Positions 6,527 to 14,861 of a stretch of 24,026 bases of DNA are shown piece after piece. Under the pieces are notes generated by a model. That model was not told the DNA's origin. It worked only from the letters and a program-made list of their open reading frames with translations, and did not search any database. Position 1 is the first letter of the stretch. Every line of letters starts with the position of its first letter. The position numbers were made by a program, and so were the translations under genes. This DNA comes from Sphingobacteriales bacterium (lineage in GTDB: Bacteria > Bacteroidota > Bacteroidia > Chitinophagales > Chitinophagaceae), in contig REAQ01000265.1 in the NCBI GenBank assembly GCA_004294195.1, positions 1 to 24,026 on the forward strand. Reading direction: 5' to 3'.

Positions 6527-7321
6527 ATGAAACAGTACCACGATCTGTTAAAACATATTCTGGATACAGGCGCGCAGAAGCATGACCGCACGGGTACAGG
6601 TACCATCAGTGTGTTTGGCTACCAGATGCGTTTCAATCTGGCCGAGGGTTTTCCGATGGTGACTACTAAGAAAGTGCATTTGAAAAGCATCGTGCATGAA
6701 TTGTTGTGGTTTCTTAAAGGCGAAACCAACATTGCTTACTTGAAAGAAAACGGGGTGAGCATCTGGAATGAGTGGGCTAATGAACAAGGTGAGTTGGGAC
6801 CTGTGTATGGAAAACAATGGCGGAGCTGGGAAGGGAAGGATGGTGCAGTGATTGATCAGATCAAGTGGCTTGTTGATGAGATCAAAAAGAATCCGGACAG
6901 TAGAAGGCTCATCATCAGTGCATGGAACGTTGCGGATCTTCCAAAGATGGCGCTGATGCCTTGTCATACCTTGTTTCAATTCTATGTGGCCGATGGGAAA
7001 CTGAGTTGTCAGTTGTATCAAAGATCTGCGGATGTTTTTCTTGGCGTTCCATTCAACATTGCTTCATATGCATTGCTGACATTGATGGTTGCGCAAGTCT
7101 GTGACCTTCAGCCCGGAGATTTTATTCATAGCTTCGGCGATGTGCATATCTATAACAATCATATTGAGCAGGTGAACCTTCAGTTGAGCAGGGATCCTTA
7201 TCCTTTGCCAACGATGAAAATTAATCCTGAAGTGAAAGATATCTTTGGTTTCCGTTTTGAAGATTTCACACTGGAAAATTATCAATCGCACCCGGCCATC
7301 AAGGCGCCAGTAGCGGTGTAG
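6527..7321 (+). CDS. thyA: Thymidylate synthase
   Basis: Converts dUMP and 5,10-methylene-tetrahydrofolate to dTMP and dihydrofolate in the cytosol. At 264 residues it has the exact length of the short bacterial form. Motifs: [17 protein letters not shown] at 20-36 (phosphate-binding arginine), the tryptophan pair in SIWNEWANE at about 79-85, nucleophile C146 in [14 protein letters not shown], and the dUMP-binding run [20 protein letters not shown] (162-181), then HIYNNHIEQ. folA begins 13 bp after the stop, so its product dihydrofolate is reduced by the neighbour. The ATG start is fixed by the conserved N-terminus [15 protein letters not shown]. Confidence 0.98.
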   Translation: MKQYHDLLKHILDTGAQKHDRTGTGTISVFGYQMRFNLAEGFPMVTTKKVHLKSIVHELLWFLKGETNIAYLKENGVSIWNEWANEQGELGPVYGKQWRSWEGKDGAVIDQIKWLVDEIKKNPDSRRLIISAWNVADLPKMALMPCHTLFQFYVADGKLSCQLYQRSADVFLGVPFNIASYALLTLMVAQVCDLQPGDFIHSFGDVHIYNNHIEQVNLQLSRDPYPLPTMKINPEVKDIFGFRFEDFTLENYQSHPAIKAPVAV

Positions 7322-7334
7322 AAAAAAATTGTGT

Positions 7335-7835
7335 ATGATTGTTTCCCATATCGTTGCGGCCGGTGAGCATAACGAAATCGGCAAGCAGAATCAGCTGTTG
7401 TGGCGTTTGCCGAATGACCTTAAGTTTTTCAAAAACACCACATGGGGAATGCCGGTGATCATGGGACGAAAAACCTACGAATCCATAGCTGGTGAACCAC
7501 TGCCCGGCAGGATCAATATTGTTGTGACCCAGAATACAGGTTTCCATCCCAACAATGAAAAAGTGCGTGTGGCCACCTCTATTGAGCAGGCCATTGTGAT
7601 GGCGGGTGAAACGGATTGTAAAGAAGTGTTTATTGCGGGAGGGGGAGAGATCTATAAGCAGAGCCTCCCGCTGACCCACCGTATTTATCTTACACGGGTT
7701 GTGCATAGCTTTCCCGAAGCAGAAATTTTTTACCCGGAGATCAGGGACACGGAATGGAAAAGGATTCATCATCTGGACTTTCCCGCAGATGAGAAACATG
7801 CCTGGGCCTATCGCTTTGAAACTTGGGAAAGATAA
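7335..7835 (+). CDS. folA: Dihydrofolate reductase
   Basis: Reduces dihydrofolate to tetrahydrofolate with NADPH, regenerating the cofactor used up by thymidylate synthase next door. The 166-residue protein has the normal length. The acidic catalytic residue is D28 in WRLPNDLKFFKNTTWG; PVIMGRKTYESI (40-51) carries the NADPH-binding GRKTYES motif; VFIAGGGEIYKQSL is the second nucleotide-binding loop; the C-terminal strands end in HAWAYRFETWER. I chose the ATG at 7335 (MIVSHIVAAGEHNEIG) over a TTG two codons upstream. The next gene starts 1 bp after the stop, indicating one transcript. Confidence 0.97.
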   Translation: MIVSHIVAAGEHNEIGKQNQLLWRLPNDLKFFKNTTWGMPVIMGRKTYESIAGEPLPGRINIVVTQNTGFHPNNEKVRVATSIEQAIVMAGETDCKEVFIAGGGEIYKQSLPLTHRIYLTRVVHSFPEAEIFYPEIRDTEWKRIHHLDFPADEKHAWAYRFETWER

Positions 7836-7836
7836 A

Positions 7837-8634
7837 ATGTATTCTCCTTTTACGATGGCCTGGAAGTATCTCCGTTACCTGCTGACAGCAGATAATGGAC
7901 GTGGCCATGGCATTCATTCCCCTTTTGTTTACCAGTTGATCCGGGAAGTGTTCATGGATCAAAAAAGGCTTGCGGCATACGAGTTGCCTGAAGAATACCG
8001 GCGATCCGTGTTGCACAATACAACCTTGTTGGATATTGAGGATCTTGGTGCTGGTTCAGTGGGTGGATCACGCCGGAAGCGTACGGTAGCCTCTATTGCA
8101 AGAAATTCGGTTAAGCATCAACGTTATGCATCGTTGTTATTCAGGCTTGGATGCTTTTTAAAGGCTCGTCGCATACTGGAACTCGGAACATCGCTTGGGG
8201 TTACTTCGATGTACCTGGCGGCAGTGTCAACTGCTGAAGAGGTGGTGACCATGGAAGGATCTTCTGCAATAGCTGACCAGGCAGAAGCAGCGTTCCGTGC
8301 TCGCGGACTGAACAAGATCAAGGTGGTCAGGGGAAATTTTGATGATCGATTGCCGGAATTATTGCAGACGATGACACAAATAGACCTTGTCTATGTGGAT
8401 GGTAACCATCGCAAAAATCCGACGCTGGATTATTTCAACCAGACCATTCCTCTGGTACCGAATGAAGGCTGTATTGTTTTTGATGATATCCACTGGAGCA
8501 GGGAAATGGAAGAAGCCTGGGCCGAGATCTGTGCAGATCACCGGGTTACGCTGAGTATCGATCTGTTTGCCATCGGGCTGGTGTTTGTAAGGAAAGAGCA
8601 ACTGGAGAAACAGCACTTTACCATACGGTACTGA
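7837..8634 (+). CDS. Class I SAM-dependent methyltransferase, substrate unknown
   Basis: A 265-residue protein with a Rossmann-type methyltransferase domain resembling the O-methyltransferase family. Motif I is RRILELGTSLGVTSMYLA (111-128); VVTMEGSSAIADQAEAAF (136-153) carries the acidic residue that would bind the SAM ribose; DLVYVDGNHRKNPTLDYF (183-200) and CIVFDDIHWSREMEEAW (212-228) are the usual metal/substrate region. The first 100 residues (SPFVYQLIREVF, then SIARNSVKHQRYASLLFRL) are typical of a Bacteroidota-specific group, as I recall. The ATG at 7837 is 1 bp after the folA stop; the frame is open upstream through folA, but those codons read the shadow of folA. The operon position suggests co-expression, not a folate role. 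Substrate unknown. Confidence 0.85.
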   Translation: MYSPFTMAWKYLRYLLTADNGRGHGIHSPFVYQLIREVFMDQKRLAAYELPEEYRRSVLHNTTLLDIEDLGAGSVGGSRRKRTVASIARNSVKHQRYASLLFRLGCFLKARRILELGTSLGVTSMYLAAVSTAEEVVTMEGSSAIADQAEAAFRARGLNKIKVVRGNFDDRLPELLQTMTQIDLVYVDGNHRKNPTLDYFNQTIPLVPNEGCIVFDDIHWSREMEEAWAEICADHRVTLSIDLFAIGLVFVRKEQLEKQHFTIRY

Positions 8635-8660
8635 TAAAATATTATCTGCCCGGAAATCGT

Positions 8661-8667
8661 TACCTTG
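8661..8667 (+). promoter_or_regulatory. Possible -7-like box (TACCTTG) of the pnt operon
   Basis: TACCTTG lies 27 nt before the pntAA ATG in the 60-bp gap after the methyltransferase gene. It is the same heptamer as at 2631 and 16183. Confidence 0.3.
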
Positions 8668-8694
8668 CTGGCATCCTGATTAACCCACACCATT

Positions 8695-9807
8695 ATGATT
8701 ATAGGCGTTCTTAAAGAACCCGCGTCGGAAACCAGAGTCTCTCTCTCCCCAGAAACAGTTGCTGCATTGGTCAAAAAAGGTTGTGGCATTCTCGTAGAAA
8801 TGAATGCAGGTGCAAATGCTTTTTGCAGTGATGCAGATTTTATTGCTGCAGGTGCGAAGATTGAGGACAGGGCATCTGTGATTGCGGGTGCTGATGTGAT
8901 CCTTTCCATTCAGCCACCTAATGATCTGGCATCCATTCCTTCGGGAAAGGTGTTGGTTGGTGTATACCAGCCATTATTCAATGTTGATGTTGCGGGAAAT
9001 ATGGCTTCTTCGGGGCATACGGCATTCAGCCTTGACATGCTTCCGAGGACTACCCGTGCCCAGGCAATGGATGTTTTATCCAGCCAGGCCAATATCGCCG
9101 GATATAAAGCGGTGCTGATGGCGGCGAACCTTTTTCCCAGATATTTTCCGATGTTCATGACAGCTGCCGGATCAGTGGCGCCGGCAAAGGTGCTGATCCT
9201 TGGCGCAGGCGTTGCAGGGTTGCAGGCCATTGCTACGGCAAGAAGGCTGGGTGCAGTGGTGGAAGTGTTTGATACCAGGCCAGCAGTGAAAGAAGAGGTG
9301 ATGAGTCTGGGTGCAAAATTCGTGGAGGTGGAAGGCGCAGCAGACGCATCGAAAGCGGGTGGATATGCCGTTGAGCAAACAGAAGATTATAAACGCAAAC
9401 AACAGGAACGCATAGCCGAAGCAGTACGTAAGGCTGATATCATCATCACAACTGCGCAGATACCCGGAAAAAAAGCGCCGGTCCTGATCACAGCGGAAAT
9501 GATCCAGAGCATGCGAAATGGCTCCGTGATCATTGACCTTGCAGCAGCCACGGGCGGTAACACACCTTTTACCAAAAACGAGGAAACCATTTTTGTGCAC
9601 GGCGTGTTCATCACAGGCAACAGCAGCCTGCAAAGAACCATGCCGATGGATGCCAGCAGGCTATATGGAAAGAATATTGCCAACTTCCTCCAATTGATCA
9701 CAGCGAAAGACAACAGTCTTCACTTGAATTTTGAAGATGATCTCGTGAAGGGTTCTTGTATTTCCCATGAAGGGAAGATTGTTCATGAACGACTTTTAAA
9801 CAAATAA
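8695..9807 (+). CDS. pntAA: NAD(P) transhydrogenase alpha subunit part 1 (NAD-binding domain I)
   Basis: Soluble NAD(H)-binding domain of the proton-translocating transhydrogenase, which uses the proton gradient to reduce NADP with NADH. The 370-residue protein starts with MIIGVLKEPASETRVSLSPETV, the conserved alanine dehydrogenase/PNT N-terminal motif. The family signature RTTRAQAMDVLSSQANIAGYKAV lies at 118-140, the nucleotide-binding loop GAGVAG at 170-175, and the acidic ribose-binding residue in VVEVFDTRPAV at 188-198. The loop QIPGKKAPVLIT, which closes over NAD in the family, follows. The membrane part of the alpha subunit is a separate gene (pntAB, 2 bp downstream), the three-subunit layout seen in many bacteria including Bacteroidota. 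Confidence 0.96.
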   Translation: MIIGVLKEPASETRVSLSPETVAALVKKGCGILVEMNAGANAFCSDADFIAAGAKIEDRASVIAGADVILSIQPPNDLASIPSGKVLVGVYQPLFNVDVAGNMASSGHTAFSLDMLPRTTRAQAMDVLSSQANIAGYKAVLMAANLFPRYFPMFMTAAGSVAPAKVLILGAGVAGLQAIATARRLGAVVEVFDTRPAVKEEVMSLGAKFVEVEGAADASKAGGYAVEQTEDYKRKQQERIAEAVRKADIIITTAQIPGKKAPVLITAEMIQSMRNGSVIIDLAAATGGNTPFTKNEETIFVHGVFITGNSSLQRTMPMDASRLYGKNIANFLQLITAKDNSLHLNFEDDLVKGSCISHEGKIVHERLLNK

Positions 9808-9809
9808 GC

Positions 9810-10118
9810 ATGACAGAGATACTTGGCTGGCTGCAGGCGCATCAGCAAATGGTGTACATCGTGATCTTATCCATATTTCTCGGTGTGGAAGTCATTGGTC
9901 GCGTACCAAGTGTGCTGCATACCCCTTTGATGAGTGGTGCCAATGCCATACATGGTGTGGTGATCATTGGTGCCATCATTGTGATGGGGCAGGCAGATTC
10001 CGGGAACTACCTTGCACTGATTCTCGGATTTTTGGCAGTGGTATTGGGCACCTTGAATGTGGTGGGCGGTTTTGTGGTGACAGACAGGATGCTGGAAATG
10101 TTTAAAAAGAAAAAATAG
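9810..10118 (+). CDS. pntAB: NAD(P) transhydrogenase alpha subunit part 2 (membrane)
   Basis: A 102-residue membrane subunit giving the alpha-side transmembrane helices of domain II. Three hydrophobic segments are visible: MVYIVILSIFLGVEVIG (about 15-31), AIHGVVIIGAIIVMGQA (46-62) and ALILGFLAVVLGTLNVVGGF (70-89). The VLHTPLMSGANAIHGV motif between the first two is diagnostic of the family. It starts 2 bp after pntAA and ends 9 bp before pntB, so the three are surely co-transcribed. Confidence 0.96.
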   Translation: MTEILGWLQAHQQMVYIVILSIFLGVEVIGRVPSVLHTPLMSGANAIHGVVIIGAIIVMGQADSGNYLALILGFLAVVLGTLNVVGGFVVTDRMLEMFKKKK

Positions 10119-10127
10119 CAGAACGGT

Positions 10128-11549
10128 ATGGGCATCAGTTTACTAACCCTGGCATATTTGATTGGTTCTGTCACCTTCATTCTTGGATTGAAGATGCTTT
10201 CCCATCCTGATTCCGCGCGGAAGGGCAACCTTATTGCAGCTGCAGGGATGATCATTGCTATTTTGGGAACGATATTTTTATATGAGAATGAAGGGAAAAA
10301 GCTGGGCAACTATATATGGATCTTCGGTGGCCTGTTGATTGGTACCATCATCGGTACTTTATCTGCAAAGAAAGTGAAGATGACCGCGATGCCTGAGATG
10401 GTGAGCCTGTTCAATGGAATGGGTGGTGCATGTGCGGCGCTGATTTCCATGGTGGAATTTAATCACCTGCAACATCAGCAATTCATGGTGAGTGGAGCGC
10501 CGGTGGGTGGTGGCACTTTATTGGCTATCGTACTCGGCCTCATCATAGGGACCATTTCATTTGCGGGAAGTATGGTGGCCTGGGGTAAACTCAATGGCCG
10601 TATCAAGGATTTCTCGTTTCCTGGTCAACACCTGATCAATATCGGTTTACTGCTGTTGATCCTGTGCATGGCTGGCTATCTGGTTTGGCAGGGTGGTGAA
10701 GTCTCCTCCTTTTATTTCTATCTCATCTTTATACTTAGTGCCGTTTATGGTATTTTCTTTGTGCTGCCCATCGGAGGTGCAGATATGCCTGTGGTGATCT
10801 CCCTGCTGAACTCATTCACTGGCGTTGCTGCCGCAACAGGTGGTTTCCTTTATGACAATCCTGTGATGCTTACGGGCGGTATCCTTGTGGGTGCCGCGGG
10901 CACCTTGCTCACCATTCTGATGTGTAAGGCGATGAACCGCAGTTTGCAAAATGTGCTCATAGGATCCTTTGGCGGCAACAAGGCTGCGGCCAGCGGGGGT
11001 GCTATGGCCAGTGGGGGTACTTATAAAGAAATCACACTTAGCGATGCGGCCATGGTGATGAGCTATGCCAATAAAGTGATCATTGTACCCGGTTACGGTC
11101 TGGCTGTTGCCCAGGCGCAACATACTTGTCACGAGTTGGAGAAATTACTGGAAAACAAAGGCGTGCAGGTCCAGTATGCCATCCATCCGGTAGCAGGAAG
11201 GATGCCTGGTCATATGAACGTGTTGTTGGCTGAGGCCGATGTGAGCTACGATAAATTGCACGAAATGGAAACGGCGAATGAAGAGTTCAAGACCACTGAT
11301 GTGGTGTTGGTGCTTGGCGCCAATGACGTTGTGAATCCTGCCGCTAAATCAGATCCATCGTCCCCAATCTATGGCATGCCCATCCTTGAGGTTGAAGATG
11401 CAAAAGCAGTGATCGTCAATAAGCGCAGTATGAAGCCGGGATATGCGGGCATCGAAAACCAATTGTTTTATCAGCCCAAAACCTCCATGTTGTTCGGTGA
11501 TGCGAAAAAGGCATTGCAAGACCTCATCGCAGAGATCAAGAATATCTAA
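10128..11549 (+). CDS. pntB: NAD(P) transhydrogenase beta subunit
   Basis: A 473-residue subunit with the remaining membrane helices and the NADP-binding domain III. About nine hydrophobic segments fill residues 1-270, including EMVSLFNGMGGACAALIS and VVISLLNSFTGVAAATGGF, whose conserved polar residues line the proton path in the family. Domain III (about 300-473) has VIIVPGYGLAVAQAQH, the variant Rossmann loop for NADP, VAGRMPGHMNVLLAEADV, and VLVLGANDVVNPAAKSDP, ending with NKRSMKPGYAGIENQLFY. All parts are present and the length is normal. The rRNA methylase gene starts 9 bp downstream. Confidence 0.97.
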   Translation: MGISLLTLAYLIGSVTFILGLKMLSHPDSARKGNLIAAAGMIIAILGTIFLYENEGKKLGNYIWIFGGLLIGTIIGTLSAKKVKMTAMPEMVSLFNGMGGACAALISMVEFNHLQHQQFMVSGAPVGGGTLLAIVLGLIIGTISFAGSMVAWGKLNGRIKDFSFPGQHLINIGLLLLILCMAGYLVWQGGEVSSFYFYLIFILSAVYGIFFVLPIGGADMPVVISLLNSFTGVAAATGGFLYDNPVMLTGGILVGAAGTLLTILMCKAMNRSLQNVLIGSFGGNKAAASGGAMASGGTYKEITLSDAAMVMSYANKVIIVPGYGLAVAQAQHTCHELEKLLENKGVQVQYAIHPVAGRMPGHMNVLLAEADVSYDKLHEMETANEEFKTTDVVLVLGANDVVNPAAKSDPSSPIYGMPILEVEDAKAVIVNKRSMKPGYAGIENQLFYQPKTSMLFGDAKKALQDLIAEIKNI

Positions 11550-11558
11550 CTTGCCGGG

Positions 11559-12914
11559 GTGCAGTTACCGCAAACCTTAATGCAATACCTGAATGATGTT
11601 CCTGGCTTTATGCCGGAAGCCTTTCTTGTTGCGCACACACTGGAAGCTCCGGTGTCTGTTCGTGTCAATCCCAACAAATCTTACGATCTGTCTCATCTGT
11701 TGTTGGATCAGCGGGTGCCCTGGAGTGCTCAGGGATTTTACCTGAAAGAAAGGCCTTCATTTACCCTTGATCCAGGCATTCATGGTGGCGCATATTATGT
11801 GCAGGAAGCGTCCAGCATGTTTCTGGAGTTTGCACTTCAACAAGTGCTTCATGATCAGCAGGGATTATATGCCCTGGATCTTTGCGCCGCCCCGGGTGGT
11901 AAAGCAACATTGTTGTCGTCTATGCCTCAGTTCAGCCTTGTGCTTGCCAATGAAGTCATCAGAACCCGGGTAACGATCCTGCATGAAAATGCAGTGAAGT
12001 GGGGAGAGCCTAAACTATTGGTGTCTAATAACGATCCTTCTGCTTTTAATAGGTTGGATGGTTTTTTCGATGTGATGGTGGTAGATGCACCCTGCAGTGG
12101 CAGTGGGTTGTTTCGGAAAGACCCGTCGGCACTGAATGAATGGTCTGAACAAAACGTCAAGCTGTGCGCAGCCCGCCAACAGCGAATCCTCTCAGATGCG
12201 CTCCCTGCGCTTAAGGATGGAGGGGTCCTTGTGTATTCTACCTGCTCTTATTCTCCGGAGGAAGATGAAGATATTTTACAATGGCTTGTGGGCGAACACG
12301 GATTAAGTGCGATTGATTTGCAGATTCCGCAAGACTGGGGTATTGTAAAAACGGCATCTGCAAATGGAGGAATCGGTTATCGGTTCTTTCCGGATAAGTT
12401 GAAAGGAGAAGGATTTTTTGTCAGCTGTCTTCAAAAAACGGGTGGAGGAAAATCCGGAATGCGAACGGCATCCAGATATGAAAAATCGATAAAATCCGCA
12501 TCTTATCACCAGGGTTTAAAAACATGGGTGGATGAAGGGTTGGAGATCAGGGTGAGAAGCCGGGGTAATGAATTGATCCTGATTCCGGCGGCTTTGGAGC
12601 CGGCCCTCCAGGAACTGGAACAGGTTTTGCACCTGAGAAAGTCTGGTGTCAGGGCCGGTGCACTGATGCGCGACCAGTTTGTTCCTGATCACGAGCTGGT
12701 GCTGAGCCAGTACTTGTCCGGATCGGCACCACGGATTGAGCTGACCAGGGAAGAGGCCCTTCGTTTCTTGCGGAAACAGGACATCAACCCGCAGGGAAGC
12801 AGGAAAGGCTGGTTTACGGTGACCCATGGAGGACTACCCATCGGATTGATCAAACACCTGGGTAACCGGGTGAATAATTATTATCCATCATCTTGGCGTA
12901 TTTTAATGTCTTAA
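11559..12914 (+). CDS. RsmF-like rRNA (cytosine-C5)-methyltransferase
   Basis: A 451-residue NOL1/NOP2/Sun-family RNA m5C methylase, probably acting on 16S rRNA. The N-terminal part (FLVAHTLEAPVSVRVNPNKS) is the family's RNA-binding lead. The SAM site is DLCAAPGGKATLLSSM (about 107-122), the motif IV cysteine is in VVDAPCSGSGLFRKDP, and the catalytic motif VI cysteine is in VYSTCSYSPEEDEDIL. The C-terminal third (GVRAGALMRDQFVPDHEL, then LTREEALRFLRKQDI and GLPIGLIKHLGNRVNNYYP) matches the extra domains of RsmF/YebU. I take GTG at 11559 as start (MQLPQTLMQYL) because it restores the usual N-terminus and lies 9 bp after pntB; an ATG at 11580 is the alternative. The exact target base is not provable here. 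Confidence 0.9.
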   Translation: MQLPQTLMQYLNDVPGFMPEAFLVAHTLEAPVSVRVNPNKSYDLSHLLLDQRVPWSAQGFYLKERPSFTLDPGIHGGAYYVQEASSMFLEFALQQVLHDQQGLYALDLCAAPGGKATLLSSMPQFSLVLANEVIRTRVTILHENAVKWGEPKLLVSNNDPSAFNRLDGFFDVMVVDAPCSGSGLFRKDPSALNEWSEQNVKLCAARQQRILSDALPALKDGGVLVYSTCSYSPEEDEDILQWLVGEHGLSAIDLQIPQDWGIVKTASANGGIGYRFFPDKLKGEGFFVSCLQKTGGGKSGMRTASRYEKSIKSASYHQGLKTWVDEGLEIRVRSRGNELILIPAALEPALQELEQVLHLRKSGVRAGALMRDQFVPDHELVLSQYLSGSAPRIELTREEALRFLRKQDINPQGSRKGWFTVTHGGLPIGLIKHLGNRVNNYYPSSWRILMS

Positions 12915-12929
12915 TTTAGTGATCCAGAT

Positions 12930-13961
12930 ATGAAGAAGTTTTACACGCTGATTTTGCTTGCCTTTACCGTACTGCAGCTCCAGGCGCAACAATTGATGGT
13001 GCAGCAGGAAGCTGGTAAATTGTATGTGCCACATACGGTTCAACCCAAAGAGAACTGGTATAGCGTGGGCAGGATGTTCAACCTCAGCCCCTCCGTGATT
13101 GCAGGCTTCAATGGACTAAAGATGGACAAAGGCCTGTCTATTGGTCAGAAGATAAAAATACCTCTAAACGATCAAAACCTCGCGCAAGGAGGCCAGCCCG
13201 CAGCTGATGAAGCATTCATCCCGGTTTTTCATACTGTAAAAGAGAAAGAAGGTTTGTACCGGATCGGTCAAACTTTCAACAAAGTATCTGCTGACCAGTT
13301 GAAGGCTTTCAATAAGATGAAGACCGATGATGTAGTGATAGGTTCTAACCTGGTAGTTGGTTATCTGAAGGTGAAAAAAGAGCTTTCACCACTGGCCGGT
13401 GCGGCAGTGTTGCCACCAGCAACAGTAGCTTCCAAACCAGCAACAACAACAGAGGCGCCTAAAGCCACTACATCTCCCGCGGCTACGCCTAAGCCCGTGA
13501 ATCCACCGCCCGTTGTAATCAAAGAACCAGAGAAAAAAGAGCCTGTTGCCAAGCCAGTAGAAGATAAACCTGCACCAGTAACAAAACCTGCAGAAGAGAA
13601 GCCTGTTGTACCGCCGCCCACAATTGTGCGGAACGATGCCCCTTCAACAGAAGGTGCATTTGCTGCGGTATACAAGGACCAATCTAAAGGCGACAATCAA
13701 ACAACCGGCCTCGCGGGAATATTCAAGAGTACCAGTGGCTGGAAAGATGGTAAATACTATGTACTAATGAACAAGGTGTCACCGGGTACCATTGTTAAGA
13801 TCACGTCTGTTTCCACCAACCGGGTGGTATATGCCAAGGTTCTTGGTGAAATCCCTCCGGGAAAGGAGAACGATGGATTGTTGATCCGCATCAGCAATGC
13901 GGCGAGTGCACAGCTGCAGGTTGCAGAGGGTTCTAAGTTTGATGTCTCACTCGTATACTAG
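12930..13961 (+). CDS. Exported protein with two LysM domains
   Basis: A 343-residue exported protein, probably peptidoglycan-bound. Residues 1-20 are a signal peptide (MKKFYTLILLAFTVLQLQAQ). LysM 1 spans about 32-77 (HTVQPKENWYSVGRMFNLS to GQKIKIPL), LysM 2 about 97-148 (HTVKEKEGLYRIGQTFNKV to VVGYLKV). Residues about 165-235 are a Pro/Lys/Ala/Thr-rich linker that likely spans the wall. The C-terminal ~85 residues (GLAGIFKSTSGWKDGKYYVLM to VAEGSKFDVSLVY) form a compact beta-rich domain that resembles the double-psi beta-barrel/RlpA type, but I see no catalytic motif to claim. It starts 15 bp after the rRNA methylase. Its TAG stop is part of the heptamer repeat shared with the convergent fmt gene. 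Confidence 0.87.
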   Translation: MKKFYTLILLAFTVLQLQAQQLMVQQEAGKLYVPHTVQPKENWYSVGRMFNLSPSVIAGFNGLKMDKGLSIGQKIKIPLNDQNLAQGGQPAADEAFIPVFHTVKEKEGLYRIGQTFNKVSADQLKAFNKMKTDDVVIGSNLVVGYLKVKKELSPLAGAAVLPPATVASKPATTTEAPKATTSPAATPKPVNPPPVVIKEPEKKEPVAKPVEDKPAPVTKPAEEKPVVPPPTIVRNDAPSTEGAFAAVYKDQSKGDNQTTGLAGIFKSTSGWKDGKYYVLMNKVSPGTIVKITSVSTNRVVYAKVLGEIPPGKENDGLLIRISNAASAQLQVAEGSKFDVSLVY

Positions 13962-13985
13962 CTACTAGCTATTAGCTAATAGCTA
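13956..13985. repeat. TAnTAGC heptamer array and 20-bp palindrome at the LysM/fmt junction
   Basis: Four 7-bp units (tactagc, tactagc, tattagc, taatagc) run from 13956 to 13983. Within them 13966-13985 is a perfect 20-bp palindrome. The array includes the LysM gene stop (13959-13961) and the fmt stop and the codons for its last residues L-A-I-S, leaving only 10 bp between the two coding regions. It could form a short hairpin in both transcripts. Confidence 0.8.
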
Positions 13986-14847
13986 ATTTGAAGCCGCGCA
14001 TAAAATCATCCACCGCCATTTTTTTCTTACCCTCCATCTGTACGATTGTAGGGTATACGTATCCGTTAGTACAGGCGAAGGCTAGTTTCCCATCGTTCAT
14101 TAATACTGTTCCGGGCGTTTCATTGTGCGCGTTGATCCGATATTGGCAGGCATAGATTTTGAACATTTTTTCCTGAAGTGTTGCGAATGCGGCAGGGTAG
14201 GGAGATAATCCCCTCACCAGGTTGTGGATCTCTTCTGCGCTGGCGATCCAGTTGATCCTGCAGGTATCTGTAAATATTTTGGGCGCGTGTTTGAGTTCAG
14301 TCTCCAGTAAAACAGCTGCGCCGATCTCTTTCATTTTGTCGTGCACTTCACCCGTATTTTCTTCCGGGCCGATGGGTATTTCTTGTTGCAACAAAATATC
14401 TCCGGTATCAATATCGTGTTTGAGTTTGAAGGTGGTGACACCGGTCTCTTTTTCTCCGTTGATCACGGCCCAGTTAATCGGTGCCGCACCACGGTATTTT
14501 GGTAAGAGTGAGCCGTGAAGGTTGATGGTGCCCATGGGCGGCATATTCCACACCAGTTCCGGTAACATGCGGAAAGCAACCACCACCTGGAGGTCTGCAT
14601 GCAGGTTTCGGAGTGCAGCCAGAAATTCAGGATTCTTTAGTTTTTCCGGTTGCAGGATGGCAAGGTTTTGTTGCAGGGCGTATTCTTTTACGGCCGATTG
14701 CTGCAGCTTCATACCCCTACCGGCGGGTTTGTCCGGGGCCGTTATCACGCCAACGATGTTGCAGCCGCCTTCAACGAGTTGTTGCAGGCTGGCGCGGGCA
14801 AATTCCGGAGTACCCATGAAGACGATCCTGAGTTGCGTATAGTCCAT
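13972..14847 (-). CDS. fmt: Methionyl-tRNA formyltransferase
   Basis: Formylates initiator Met-tRNA using 10-formyl-tetrahydrofolate. The N-terminal Rossmann domain begins LRIVFMGTPEFA; the catalytic triad is present as N109 and H111 in TINLHGSLLPKYRGAAPINWA and D147 in KHDIDTGDIL. The C-terminal tRNA-binding domain starts near CRINW (196-200) and includes VRGLSPYPAAF (211-221) and ends with MRGFKLAIS. At 291 residues it is shorter than the usual ~305-315: the linker at 180-190 reads AVLLETELKHAPKIF, where I would expect about 20 more residues between LLET and LKHAPKIF. The frame is intact, so this is an in-frame shortening. The last four codons and the stop are made of the TAnTAGC repeat. 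It lies downstream of namZ on the same strand. Confidence 0.93.
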   Translation of the reverse strand: MDYTQLRIVFMGTPEFARASLQQLVEGGCNIVGVITAPDKPAGRGMKLQQSAVKEYALQQNLAILQPEKLKNPEFLAALRNLHADLQVVVAFRMLPELVWNMPPMGTINLHGSLLPKYRGAAPINWAVINGEKETGVTTFKLKHDIDTGDILLQQEIPIGPEENTGEVHDKMKEIGAAVLLETELKHAPKIFTDTCRINWIASAEEIHNLVRGLSPYPAAFATLQEKMFKIYACQYRINAHNETPGTVLMNDGKLAFACTNGYVYPTIVQMEGKKKMAVDDFMRGFKLAIS

Positions 14848-14861
14848 GTGAAGTAAAAATG

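Noticed and set aside
6548-7021. 157-codon minus-strand ORF over thyA
   Set aside because: It is antisense to thymidylate synthase and lacks any recognisable domain or start context.
7299-7799. 166-codon minus-strand ORF over folA
   Set aside because: It is a mirror frame of folA; the sense product is a complete DHFR.
7699-7836. Extended N-terminus for the methyltransferase overlapping folA
   Set aside because: The extra 46 codons read the folA sequence in another frame; ATG 7837 follows the folA stop by 1 bp.
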